Notes: generated from the letters alone by a model not told the origin. A stretch of 64,000 nt of DNA from Moraxella oblonga NBRC 102422 (GCF_001598275.1 NZ_BCYQ01000012.1:1-64000), one strand, 5' to 3'. Counted from the stretch's first letter, positions 46,058 to 54,092 are shown. A program made the numbers and translations.

Positions 46058-46632
46058 AATTAAATGCAGTAATTGATAACTTTGCTTGGCATAAATTTGG
46101 CACGGCTTATCATAGTAGTGCCAAAGAAGTGGGTATAAAATTTTTGGCGGTATTAAATGGCACAGCCAATGATGACGATTATCACTATATTATCAACCAT
46201 TTGGAACATCAAGCCACTTTGTATAAAATCAGTCCGTGGGGATTGAAGTTTTGTTTTGAATTGCTTAATGAAAAAAACGCCAATAAAGTGGCGGTATTAT
46301 ATTGTATTCAAACGCTTTTTGAAGCCAGCAATTACAACAGTCAAGTGGATAAATTTTGTGCATTTAAAGCTACCAAAAAAGACTTACAAAAATACGAAAT
46401 ATTAAAAACCAAACTCTTTGATGATGAATTTGATGGTTATTTGAATGATGAATTTTTAAAATTATTAAAACTTATCAAAAGAAATTTTTGGCATATTGCA
46501 ATTTTGGATTATATTGATGATAAAAAATCTATGATTGAAATGTTGCAATTTGATAAAAATCAAGAAGTGGCAAACAAAGCCAAACAACTAATGGCGGATA
46601 TTAATAATCCAAAACAATATGAGTTTGGTTAA
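46054..46632 (+). CDS. Hypothetical helical protein, 192 aa
   Basis: A 192-residue AT-rich protein coupled to pyrB by an ATGA overlap. It appears all-helical, with repeated short helices of the HEAT-like type ([18 protein letters not shown], then [13 protein letters not shown]). No signal or membrane segment. Its style resembles small immunity-like proteins, but no family can be named. Confidence 0.65.
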   Translation: MKLNAVIDNFAWHKFGTAYHSSAKEVGIKFLAVLNGTANDDDYHYIINHLEHQATLYKISPWGLKFCFELLNEKNANKVAVLYCIQTLFEASNYNSQVDKFCAFKATKKDLQKYEILKTKLFDDEFDGYLNDEFLKLLKLIKRNFWHIAILDYIDDKKSMIEMLQFDKNQEVANKAKQLMADINNPKQYEFG

Positions 46633-46645
46633 ATAAGGATAAATA

Positions 46646-46773
46646 ATGTCAGAAGTTTATGATTTTATAATGCAATTACCAAAAGAGAATTTAAAAAAGA
46701 CGGTTTAACCATTCAAAAAGGGTTAAGAAATGAGTGGTTAAACCGTAATGATAAGATTAAAAATGATAAGTGA
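46646..46773 (+). pseudogene. Small gene with apparent one-base frameshift
   Basis: ATG 46646 follows AAGGA and encodes M-S-E-V-Y-D-F, then quickly stops at 46705. Shifting by one base at the TTTT run (46663-46666) joins it to an open frame Y-N-A-I-T-K-R-E-F-K-K-D-G-L-T-I-Q-K-G-L, running to a stop at 46773. One extra T would restore a roughly 42-codon gene. A perfect inverted repeat (ACGGTTTAACCA 46700 / TGGTTAAACCGT 46735) spans the middle. Family unknown. Confidence 0.45.
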
Positions 46774-46822
46774 TGTTGTTGTACATTTTGTGCATACTAA
46801 AATCCAATGATAGGAAAATAAA

Positions 46823-47365
46823 ATGTCCGCCTTAGAAAAAATCGCTCAAATAAGCGAACAAGATTATTTGTCTTATTATGATAAATTGCCCAATGAAAAA
46901 TATGAATTGATTGATGGTTCTATTTATGCCCAAGCAGGGGCAAGCCGTACGCACAATAAATTGGCAATGAATATTGGTACAAAATTACAAACACATTTAA
47001 TCAATAATCCTTGCCAACCTTATATCAGCGATTTAAAAGTAAAAGTAGAAAGTAATTATTTTTATCCTGATATTGTGGTGGATTGCGGTGATGATGAATA
47101 TATGGCTAATAAGCCAATTTTAATCATTGAAATTTTATCAAAATCCACCGCCTTTTTGGACAAAACCAAAAAACTTTGGGAATATGCCCAATTGGCAACG
47201 GTGCAAGAGTATGCCACCGTTGAACAATCTTTTAAACAAATTACCCTATATCGCCGTGAAAATGATTGGCAAGCCCAAATTTTTGAAACGGGTGAGATTT
47301 ATTTTAAAAGTATTGATTTAAAAATAGGTATTGATGAGATTTACAAAAACTTAATTTTGAAATAA
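46823..47365 (+). CDS. Uma2-family (DUF820) putative endonuclease
   Basis: A 180-residue PD-(D/E)xK-fold protein of the Uma2 family. It has the E-K-Y-E-L-I-D-G-S-I-Y-A-Q-A-G start, H-N-K-L-A, the Y-P-D-I-V-V catalytic Asp strand and I-L-I-I-E-I-L-S-K-S-T with the E-x-x motif and Lys-equivalent. Members are abundant in cyanobacteria and sporadic elsewhere; their role is unclear and often linked to mobile DNA. AGGA precedes the ATG. It lies mid-block between pyrB and pyrC'. Confidence 0.85.
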   Translation: MSALEKIAQISEQDYLSYYDKLPNEKYELIDGSIYAQAGASRTHNKLAMNIGTKLQTHLINNPCQPYISDLKVKVESNYFYPDIVVDCGDDEYMANKPILIIEILSKSTAFLDKTKKLWEYAQLATVQEYATVEQSFKQITLYRRENDWQAQIFETGEIYFKSIDLKIGIDEIYKNLILK

Positions 47366-47370
47366 AATTT

Positions 47371-48093
47371 ATGGGTATTTTTAATATTTTTATCAAACCA
47401 ACTTCCGAACAATTTATAATATTGTTTTTATTTTATTCTATTACTTCTTTATTGGCGGTCTTTTTCGTCTCTGGTTTTAAGGATATTTTTATTGCCATAC
47501 TTGTTCTTAATATTTATATATTTTTTCACGCTTTACTATTTCATATTGAAACGGTGTTGGATAGTAAAGATATAAAAGAAAGGTGGGAAAATGCGATTAT
47601 TATTATACCAATTGTTGCAATTATTATGGGTATATTTATATCTGCTATTGAGGATAAAGTAAAAATACATAAATTAGTATCAAATAAAAGTGAATTGTTT
47701 GAAATTTCTGGTATTGTACCAAACGGTGCTTCCGTTAAAACTGCTATTAAAGGTAAAAATCGTGTTTTTTTAAGAATTGGCGATGCTAGGTTTCATTGTG
47801 CTGAAACGATTAATGATGATTGTGAAAAAATCTATCAATATAGCGGAAAAAATGCCACAATATATTATCAGCCAATACTTTATAATGACGATAATTTGGT
47901 TTATGAAATTGTTGTGCACGATAAAGTAGATATTGCAGTTTATAATTTTGATAGCCAACTGAAAAAATTTCAAGATAAGCGTAAAAAGCATAGAAATGAA
48001 TTAATATTTTTTGTAATGTTGGTGTTAATTTCATCTTTATATTTCTTTTTAATCTCTCGCCATTTAATTGAAGAATTGGAAGGGTATGAATGA
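47371..48093 (+). CDS. Membrane protein of C-x7/8-C 'ATIYYQ' family, member 2
   Basis: A 240-residue AT-rich protein starting 5 bp after the Uma2 stop. Three N-terminal helices (about 10-32, 35-57 and 73-92), a central domain (about 100-190) and a C-terminal helix near 210-230. The central domain has L-F-E-I-S-G-I-V-P, R-F-H-C-x7-C, and Y-S-G-K-N-A-T-I-Y-Y-Q, followed by Y-E-I-V-V-H-D-K. It is a paralogue of the proteins at 26903 and 48208. Function unknown. Confidence 0.75.
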   Translation: MGIFNIFIKPTSEQFIILFLFYSITSLLAVFFVSGFKDIFIAILVLNIYIFFHALLFHIETVLDSKDIKERWENAIIIIPIVAIIMGIFISAIEDKVKIHKLVSNKSELFEISGIVPNGASVKTAIKGKNRVFLRIGDARFHCAETINDDCEKIYQYSGKNATIYYQPILYNDDNLVYEIVVHDKVDIAVYNFDSQLKKFQDKRKKHRNELIFFVMLVLISSLYFFLISRHLIEELEGYE

Positions 48094-48207
48094 TAATAGT
48101 TTGAATTAATTGGGTGTAAAGTGCATATTATGAACCGTTTAAAACCTAAACATTAAATGAGCAATATTAATCTCTATTTATGTTAAAAATATCACAAAGG
48201 CACTTAA

Positions 48208-49188
48208 ATGTCAGATGACTTAGCAAGCCAAAAGCCACAAATTTTCTTTATAATAATGCTGGTTTGTGTGCCTGTTTGTGCATTATTGATTTATATAACC
48301 GTTGGCTTTTATCAAGCTTTTCTTGCTGGATTTTTTGGACTAAGATTAATTATCTTTGCTTATGTTGCTCAAAGAGATGAAAAGGTTAGAGATGAAAAGG
48401 AATTGGAAAATGAACACTTTGCTCTTGTGATGGTTATGCCAATTTGTATGATTGTCTTTGGGTTATGGCAAGGTGGGGTTTTTGGTAGAGAAGATTTTGT
48501 ATTAAATAAAAGTGAGTTAAGCCAAGTTTCTGGCATTATTCCTGAAAAATATACTTATGTAGGTGGTTATAAAGCTCCTGATAGATACTATCTGACTATC
48601 AGTGATGTTAGATTAAATTGTGCCGAAAACGACAAAGACTATTGTAAAGATGTTTACAAATACGCAAGAAAAACCGCCACCATTTATTATCAACCAAAAG
48701 CAAGAAATGGTAACTTAGTTTATGAAATTATTGTTAATGACATTAAGCCTTTTGCTTTATATGGCTTTGATGGGCAATTATACGATTTTAAAAGGGTACG
48801 CCAACAAGAAAATCTAAGGCTTGTTGCTTATTTTGTGATATTATTTATAATGTGTTTTATATTTTGGTTTGGTTCTCGTGATTTTGCCGATTATTTGGAA
48901 GTGATGAACGATGAAGAAAAAGCAGAATATGACGAAAAGCACAACAAGCCACAAATCAGCTCTCCAAGTATCAGAGATTTTAGATTTTTGGGTAGTATGA
49001 TGTATGTGGTTGGATTGTTTGTGATTGTGATTTCTTTTTTGATTGGTGTCTATGCTCTTTTTGTGCAAAAGTTTATATTATTATTTGTTTGTATCATTGC
49101 TTTAACACTTTCTATATTAGTGGTGCAAAAATCAGAAAGAGATGCTGAGAAAAGGCACAATGAGCGTTTGGGTATTAATGATAACTAA
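48208..49188 (+). CDS. Membrane protein of C-x7/8-C 'ATIYYQ' family, member 3
   Basis: A 326-residue paralogue of the preceding gene. Helices lie at about 12-32, 35-52 and 70-88. The central domain has L-S-Q-V-S-G-I-I-P, R-L-N-C-x7-C, R-K-T-A-T-I-Y-Y-Q, Y-E-I-I-V-N-D. A helix follows near 208-226. It then carries a C-terminal extension of about 85 residues with two more helices (about 268-290 and 292-310), absent from the shorter members. AAAGG precedes the ATG. Function unknown. Confidence 0.75.
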   Translation: MSDDLASQKPQIFFIIMLVCVPVCALLIYITVGFYQAFLAGFFGLRLIIFAYVAQRDEKVRDEKELENEHFALVMVMPICMIVFGLWQGGVFGREDFVLNKSELSQVSGIIPEKYTYVGGYKAPDRYYLTISDVRLNCAENDKDYCKDVYKYARKTATIYYQPKARNGNLVYEIIVNDIKPFALYGFDGQLYDFKRVRQQENLRLVAYFVILFIMCFIFWFGSRDFADYLEVMNDEEKAEYDEKHNKPQISSPSIRDFRFLGSMMYVVGLFVIVISFLIGVYALFVQKFILLFVCIIALTLSILVVQKSERDAEKRHNERLGINDN

Positions 49189-49228
49189 ATCAATTTATTT
49201 TGAAATAAATTTTAAAAGGAAAACTTAA

Positions 49229-49275
49229 ATGAAAAAACCTCCTCCCTATTTGGCAATCATATTTTAAACCATTTA
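49229..49275 (+). pseudogene. Remnant resembling the 5' end of pyrC'
   Basis: A 12-codon frame preceded by AAAAGGA. Its DNA (ATGAAAAAACCTCCTCCC, then TGGCAAT and TTTAAACC) aligns with the start of pyrC' at 50000 (ATGAAAAACCTCCTTCCC, then TGGCAAT and TTAACC) with small indels. It looks like a duplicated or leftover pyrC' start, with the Sel1 gene lying between it and the intact copy. Confidence 0.5.
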
Positions 49276-49290
49276 AATAAGAGAATATTT

Positions 49291-49968
49291 ATGTTTAAAA
49301 AACTTTCGTTATTAACCGCAGGGTTATTATTATCGGTGTCGGTATTTGCTAATGATGTGCAAGCGTTAATTCAAAAGGCAAATAATGGCGATGTGCAGGC
49401 TTGGGCAGATTTGGCGAATTATTATCATAACCAACAGGATTATATCAATGAATTTTATTGGACGGAAAAACTTGCAAATCAAGGGTTTGCAACATCTCAA
49501 TTTAATCTTGGTGTGATGTATGATAACGGTTTGGGTGTACACCAAGATGATGCCAAAGCGGTAGAATGGTATACCAAATCAGCGAGCCAAAATTTTGTGT
49601 TGGCTCAGTTTAATTTGGGAAATATGTATAGAAATGGTCGTGGTGTAGAAAAAAATGATAATAAGGCAATAGAATGGTGGTCTAAATCCGCTCAACAAGA
49701 CTTTGAAAAAGCCCAATACAATCTTGCAGGAATGTATTTAAGGGGTGAAAGCGTTAAGAAGGATTTGGATAAGGCTTTTGAATTATACCAAAAATCAGCA
49801 CTGCAAGGCAATTCAAAAGCACAATTTAATTTGGCAAGTATGTATGCAAATGGAGATGGTGTTGCTGAAAATCGTATAAAAGCCAAAGAGTGGTTCGGTA
49901 AATCCTGTGAAAATGGCAAACAAGATGCCTGTGAACAATACAAGATTTTAGAAAGTCAGGGCTACTAA
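49291..49968 (+). CDS. Exported Sel1-repeat protein
   Basis: A 225-residue periplasmic protein with a signal peptide (MFKKLSLLTAGLLLSVSVFA) and about five Sel1-like TPR repeats of 36 residues (consensus A-x-x-x-L-G-x-M-Y-x-x-G-x-G-V-x-x-D-x-x-K-A-x-x-W). The final repeat ends in a C-x7-C pair (S-C-E-N-G-K-Q-D-A-C). The Sel1 proteins at 54093 and 63577 share this cap. Such repeats mediate protein-protein contacts. It is the last gene before pyrC' and closes the accessory block. Confidence 0.85.
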   Translation: MFKKLSLLTAGLLLSVSVFANDVQALIQKANNGDVQAWADLANYYHNQQDYINEFYWTEKLANQGFATSQFNLGVMYDNGLGVHQDDAKAVEWYTKSASQNFVLAQFNLGNMYRNGRGVEKNDNKAIEWWSKSAQQDFEKAQYNLAGMYLRGESVKKDLDKAFELYQKSALQGNSKAQFNLASMYANGDGVAENRIKAKEWFGKSCENGKQDACEQYKILESQGY

Positions 49969-49999
49969 TCTTAAAAAACATAAGCAAAAGAGAAATTTT

Positions 50000-51157
50000 A
50001 TGAAAAACCTCCTTCCCCCCAACTGGCAATTTAACCAAAGCCAATTAAATGGTATTAACACAGACGGCAAATGGCTACTTCCGCCCCTTGTGGATTTGTG
50101 CGTTGTGATTGCTAATAATGAGCACGCTACGATAGACAGCGAAAGCAAATCAGCCTATCAAAACGGCTTTTTGTATGTGTGCACACCGCCAACGACAAGC
50201 CAACCGCTTGACAATGGCTCTTTGATTGACGACATTCGCCACAAGGCAAGCAAAAATGGCGTGCATTTGTCGGTCATTGGGGCATTGACTGCACACCTAC
50301 AAGGCGAAAAACTTGCCAATCTTGCCAGCCTAAAACCCAAAACTATCGCCGTATCCAATGGGCGAGCAGGCTTTGGGAATGATGATGTGCTACTGCGAGC
50401 GTTGGAGTATGCCAACACCTTTGATGTCAAAGTGTTTTTTTATCCTGATGAACCAAGCCTATCAAAGAACGGTGTGGCACACGATGGCTATGTGGCAAGT
50501 TTTCACGGTCTGGCTGGCATTCCGTGGATTGCCGAGACGGTTGCCCTTGCCAAGCAACTGCTCATTGTAGAAGAGACTGGCGTATCGGCTCATTTTAGCT
50601 GTCTTAGCTGTAAATCATCGGTGGAGCTGGTTCGCACCGCCAAGAAAAAGGGCTTGCCTGTAACGGCTGATGTGGCAATGCACCAGCTTCATCTGACCGA
50701 TGATGCGATAGATGGCTACAATACTTTGGCATTTGTTTATCCGCCCCTGCGTTCACAGACCGACCAAAGGGCGTTGATTGAGGGCTTGCAAGATGGGACG
50801 ATTGATGCGATTTGTTCTCATCACGAGCCTGTATCAATGACCGCCAAACTTGCCCCCTTTGCCGAAAGTACGGCTGGCATTAGCAATTTTGATACTTTTG
50901 CAAGCCTTGCAGTGAAACTTGTTACGGACGGTATTTTGACACACGAACAACTGATCCAAAAGATTTGTATCAATCCTGCCAAAATCGCAGGCATTGAAAT
51001 GATTTACCATCAAAAAGGTGGGGCGATACTGATTGACCCCACACAACAATGGACGGTCAATGATAAAACCCTATTGTCAATGGGCAAAAATACGCCTTTT
51101 ATCAATCAAACGTTGGTTGGGAGAGTGGAAAGCGTGTTTTTGCATAAAAATGAATAA
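50000..51157 (+). CDS. pyrX: Non-catalytic dihydroorotase-like PyrC' (PyrX)
   Basis: A 385-residue amidohydrolase-fold protein. In Pseudomonas-type systems PyrC' is an inactive dihydroorotase that holds the PyrB dodecamer together. Here the metal-binding H-x-H of active enzymes is replaced by V-D-L-C-V-V (near residue 32), while the later family segments remain (A-D-V-A-M-H-Q-L, N-T-L-A-F-V-Y-P-P-L-R, I-D-A-I-C-S-H-H-E-P-V, G-I-S-N-F-D-T). It should therefore not carry out the reaction itself. It is separated from pyrB by about 3.9 kb. Confidence 0.88.
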   Translation: MKNLLPPNWQFNQSQLNGINTDGKWLLPPLVDLCVVIANNEHATIDSESKSAYQNGFLYVCTPPTTSQPLDNGSLIDDIRHKASKNGVHLSVIGALTAHLQGEKLANLASLKPKTIAVSNGRAGFGNDDVLLRALEYANTFDVKVFFYPDEPSLSKNGVAHDGYVASFHGLAGIPWIAETVALAKQLLIVEETGVSAHFSCLSCKSSVELVRTAKKKGLPVTADVAMHQLHLTDDAIDGYNTLAFVYPPLRSQTDQRALIEGLQDGTIDAICSHHEPVSMTAKLAPFAESTAGISNFDTFASLAVKLVTDGILTHEQLIQKICINPAKIAGIEMIYHQKGGAILIDPTQQWTVNDKTLLSMGKNTPFINQTLVGRVESVFLHKNE

Positions 51158-51174
51158 ACAAAAATAACTATCAT

Positions 51175-51202
51175 TTGTATTTTGGTAAATGTGTGTTATA
51201 AT
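51175..51202 (+). promoter_or_regulatory. Candidate promoter close to a terminator
   Basis: TTGTAT, a 16-nt spacer and a perfect TATAAT. A rho-independent hairpin ends only about 50 nt later, with no gene between. It would give a transcript of about 45 nt. Confidence 0.45.
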
Positions 51203-51221
51203 CACTGCTAATCTTTCTCCA

Positions 51222-51254
51222 CCCCAATCTTCAACATTGAGATTGGGTTTTTTT
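51222..51254 (+). terminator. pyrC' terminator
   Basis: CCCAATCT / AGATTGGG stem with a TCAACATTG loop and seven Ts. Confidence 0.85.
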
Positions 51255-51265
51255 ATCGGAACATT

Positions 51266-51293
51266 AAAAAAGCAACCCAAACAGGTTGCTTTG
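51266..51293 (-). terminator. efp terminator
   Basis: On the minus strand, AAAGCAACC / GGTTGCTTT stem with a six-base loop followed by a T-run, just after the efp stop. Confidence 0.85.
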
Positions 51294-51316
51294 TGAGATG
51301 TGGTGTAAAATTTGCC

Positions 51317-51886
51317 TTACACACGACCCAAATATTCACCAGTACGAGTGTCTACCTTGACGATTTCGTTTTGTTGAACAAATAATGGCACACGTACCAC
51401 CGCACCTGTTTCTAGTTTGGCAGGTTTACCGCCACCGCCAGAAGTATCACCACGTACGCCTGGGTCTGTCTCAATGATTTCAAGCTCTACAAAATTAGGA
51501 GCAGTTACCGAAAGTGGAGCACCGTTAAATAGGGTGATGGTGCAAAGGGCGTTTGAGTTTTCTTTTAGCCACTGGGCAGAGTCGCCCATGGCGTTTTTGT
51601 CGGCTTGAAGTTGTTCAAAAGTTTCAGGGTGCATAAAATGCCAGTATTCACCATCATTGTATAGATAGTTCATTTCGCTATCTACCACGTCCGCACCCTC
51701 TAAGGTATCGCCTGATTTGAAAGTTTGTTCTAGAACCTTACCTGTTTTTAGGTTTCTTAGTTTGACACGGTTAAAGGCTTGACCTTTACCAGGTTTGACA
51801 TATTCGTTTTCTAGGATAGAGCAGGGGTTGCCGTCAAGCATAACTTTTAAGCCAGCTTTAAATTCATTGGTTGAAAAACTTGCCAT
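51317..51886 (-). CDS. efp: Elongation factor P
   Basis: A 189-residue translation factor that rescues ribosomes stalled at polyproline. Three beta-barrel domains are expected at this length. The modified Lys is in K-P-G-K-G-Q-A at residue 34, the type that receives beta-lysine from EpmA/EpmB. AAAGG precedes the ATG. It is divergent from epmB, which encodes the enzyme making the beta-lysine donor, so the two share a promoter region. No epmA is in the window. Confidence 0.97.
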   Translation of the reverse strand: MASFSTNEFKAGLKVMLDGNPCSILENEYVKPGKGQAFNRVKLRNLKTGKVLEQTFKSGDTLEGADVVDSEMNYLYNDGEYWHFMHPETFEQLQADKNAMGDSAQWLKENSNALCTITLFNGAPLSVTAPNFVELEIIETDPGVRGDTSGGGGKPAKLETGAVVRVPLFVQQNEIVKVDTRTGEYLGRV

Positions 51887-51902
51887 GAAATTTACCTTTA
51901 AA

Positions 51903-51934
51903 TTGTAAAAGAAAATGAAAAAATGCGTTATAAT
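51903..51934 (+). promoter_or_regulatory. Candidate epmB promoter
   Basis: A perfect TATAAT at 51929 with a weak TTGTAA 20 nt upstream. It would place the transcript start near 51941, so the epmB start is more likely at 51984 than at 51933. Confidence 0.35.
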
Positions 51935-51983
51935 GACACACCTAACCGTTTATTATAACCAATATTACCAAACTTTGTCAAAA

Positions 51984-52997
51984 ATGACCGATATTTTTTT
52001 TAATTCTCCCAACTGGCAAAAAGAGCTTGCTTCTGCTGTTGGTGATGTAGCTACATTGTATGAACTTTTGGATTTGCCCTTACCTAGCCAATACCACGCT
52101 CCCAAAAAATTCCCTCTAAGAGTGCCTCATGCCTTTATCGCTAAAATGAAAAAAGGCGACCCAAATGACCCACTTTTATTGCAAGTGTTGCCTGACATTG
52201 CCGAAACCTTGCCTGTGGCAGGTTATACTACTGACCCACTTGATGAAAATAACCACAATCCGATTAAGGGGTTGATTCATAAATACCAAAGCCGAGCCTT
52301 GATTACCGTAACAGGTGCGTGTGCGGTGCATTGTCGTTATTGTTTTCGTCAGCATTTTGATTATGGGGCAAATTTGCCAAATGGTGAAGATGTACGCCAA
52401 ATCTGTGATTATATCAGCAATGATAAAAATATTAATGAAGTGTTGTTAAGTGGTGGCGATCCTTTAAATATTAACAATCGCCGTTTTAATGAATGGATTT
52501 TGTCATTATCCAACATTCACCATATTAAAACCATTCGTATTCATACCAGAATGCCTGCCATTTTACCAAGTCGGATTGATGATGAATTACTGGCGATATT
52601 GGCTGATTGTCCAAAAAACATTGTCATGGTACTTCATATCAATCATGCCAATGAAATAGATGATGTATTGGCTAAAAAATGCCAACAGTTAAAAAATAGC
52701 GGTGTGGTATTATTAAACCAATCGGTTTTATTAAAAGGTGTCAATGATGATGTAGAAACGCTATGCCAATTAAGCCATCGTCTGTTTGATATTGGGGTGA
52801 TACCTTATTATTTGCATATTTTGGATAAAGTGGCGGGGTCGGCTCATTTTGATTTGCCCATAGAGAGGGCGATAGAGATTTATTGGCAACTCTTAGAAAA
52901 GCTGTCGGGTTATCTTGTACCAAAACTTGTCCAAGAAATCGCAGGCGAGCCTTATAAGGTGCCGATTGATGTTTATCAATTTCAAAGATGTACTTAA
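51984..52997 (+). CDS. epmB: EF-P lysine 2,3-aminomutase
   Basis: A 337-residue radical-SAM, PLP-dependent enzyme converting lysine to beta-lysine for EF-P modification. The iron-sulfur motif C-A-V-H-C-R-Y-C is at 113-120. It also shows F-P-L-R-V-P-H-A-F, L-S-G-G-D-P-L, H-I-N-H-A-N-E and G-Y-L-V-P-K-L-V-Q-E-I-A-G-E-P, as in E. coli EpmB. ATGs further upstream (51915, 51933) are in frame, but a TATAAT overlaps the latter; start uncertain. Terminated by the hairpin of repeat copy 4. Confidence 0.93.
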   Translation: MTDIFFNSPNWQKELASAVGDVATLYELLDLPLPSQYHAPKKFPLRVPHAFIAKMKKGDPNDPLLLQVLPDIAETLPVAGYTTDPLDENNHNPIKGLIHKYQSRALITVTGACAVHCRYCFRQHFDYGANLPNGEDVRQICDYISNDKNINEVLLSGGDPLNINNRRFNEWILSLSNIHHIKTIRIHTRMPAILPSRIDDELLAILADCPKNIVMVLHINHANEIDDVLAKKCQQLKNSGVVLLNQSVLLKGVNDDVETLCQLSHRLFDIGVIPYYLHILDKVAGSAHFDLPIERAIEIYWQLLEKLSGYLVPKLVQEIAGEPYKVPIDVYQFQRCT

Positions 52998-53125
52998 TTC
53001 ATATCAGAACCACACAAAAAACCGTTCGTCCTTAAGTCAAGTCGAAGGGTGGAACGGTTTTTTTTTGTTGGGTTTGACAAGCTCACCACGAACGAAAAAA
53101 ACTAATTGTGGTGTATTTGGAGTTT
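52991..53125. repeat. Palindromic intergenic repeat, copy 4
   Basis: An approximately 135-bp element with weakly complementary ends, containing CCGTTCGTCCTT...AAGGGTGGAACGG and, on the minus strand, GTTCGTGGTGAGCTTGTCAA. The latter is nearly the core of copies 1 and 2 in opposite orientation. The left edge overlaps the epmB stop and the right edge lies next to the stop of the following minus-strand gene. Confidence 0.6.
53016..53066 (+). terminator. epmB terminator formed by repeat copy 4
   Basis: AAAACCGTTC / GAACGGTTTT outer stem enclosing a second CCTT/AAGG stem, followed by a run of nine Ts. Confidence 0.75.
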
Positions 53126-53127
53126 AA

Positions 53128-53952
53128 TTAAATATATAACGATGACAATGTTTCTTTGACTATTTTATCCATATTTTCCAACTTTTCTTTTTTACCTTCG
53201 GCGAATTTTTTGGGTTTGACACTTTTGCCAGTTTCGTCCCACGCCAATACTTCTGATACATTATCTTTATCATCTTTAACCACTTTAAACATGGCATTGG
53301 CATTTTCATAAAAATAGATGTGAGTGATTTCTTTGGGTGTGGTATTGGTAATTTTCAAATAAGCCATGACGGTTTGGCTGTTTGGGTAATTGATGACGAA
53401 GGTGGTGGTGTCGGTGATTGCTTGTGAGTAAACGGACGGTTTGCCATTGGTAAAAGCAGTGTACCAATACGAAGTATTCATCATTTCCATGATATTGCCA
53501 TTTTCATCAAACCAAATAATATCACTGTCAATGACATCATCTTCAAAACTGCTTTCGTCCGCCCCTTGTTTGAGAATGACGGGAGCAATTTGCGGAGCGT
53601 GATTGGTGTAGAAATCTTGGACAACCGTGCGACCGTCAGCTGTTGTGCCTAATATTTTGCGATAATAGCCGTCTGGGGTAGATTTGTCTGTAAGGTTGCC
53701 GTCTTTGTCGTAATAATAGGTTTTGCCCGCTTTGGCGGTGTAGGCAATGGGGTTAACGTACGTTTGGGCGGTTATGCCCGCAAGCTCATTGGGTAGGGTG
53801 GGTAAGTCTAAATTAAGCTCGGCAAAGGTGGGGGCGATGTGTCCTTCGGATTTTAATCGCTGTTCTAATTGCTCTTGGATTTGTTCTGTTTTACAAGCGG
53901 ATAAAGACAAGGCGAGTAATGAGGTCAGAAAAATGGCAAATAGGTTGGGCAT
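53128..53952 (-). CDS. Hypothetical lipoprotein, 274 aa
   Basis: A 274-residue lipoprotein: signal ending LSLSAC with the lipidated Cys followed by K-T-E-Q, a helical neck, and a mostly beta body. In the body, Y-Y-Y-D-K-D-G-N-L-T-D and F-D-E-N-G-N-I-M are MORN/RHS-like D-x-x-G-N turns. No family can be named. It ends directly at repeat copy 4. Processing requires Lgt, encoded at 37677. Confidence 0.75.
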   Translation of the reverse strand: MPNLFAIFLTSLLALSLSACKTEQIQEQLEQRLKSEGHIAPTFAELNLDLPTLPNELAGITAQTYVNPIAYTAKAGKTYYYDKDGNLTDKSTPDGYYRKILGTTADGRTVVQDFYTNHAPQIAPVILKQGADESSFEDDVIDSDIIWFDENGNIMEMMNTSYWYTAFTNGKPSVYSQAITDTTTFVINYPNSQTVMAYLKITNTTPKEITHIYFYENANAMFKVVKDDKDNVSEVLAWDETGKSVKPKKFAEGKKEKLENMDKIVKETLSSLYI

Positions 53953-54012
53953 GGGGAGTCCTTATTGTGATGAATGTGATTTGTTTGTTAAAATTAAAAA
54001 ATATAAGCCGTA

Positions 54013-54029
54013 GGTGCGTACTACGCACC
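54013..54029. repeat. Short perfect palindrome
   Basis: GGTGCGTA / TACGCACC with a single C at the centre, in the gap between the lipoprotein gene and the Sel1 gene. No T-run next to it. Possibly a REP-type element; only one copy is seen in the window. Confidence 0.5.
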
Positions 54030-54092
54030 CTTTGGTATTAAAATTTTCAATACAATATCATTAGCACCAAACAATTATTTTTTGATAAATAA

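Noticed and set aside
53052-53066. Run of nine Ts as a phase-variation tract
   Set aside because: It is the tail of a terminator outside any coding region or promoter spacer.
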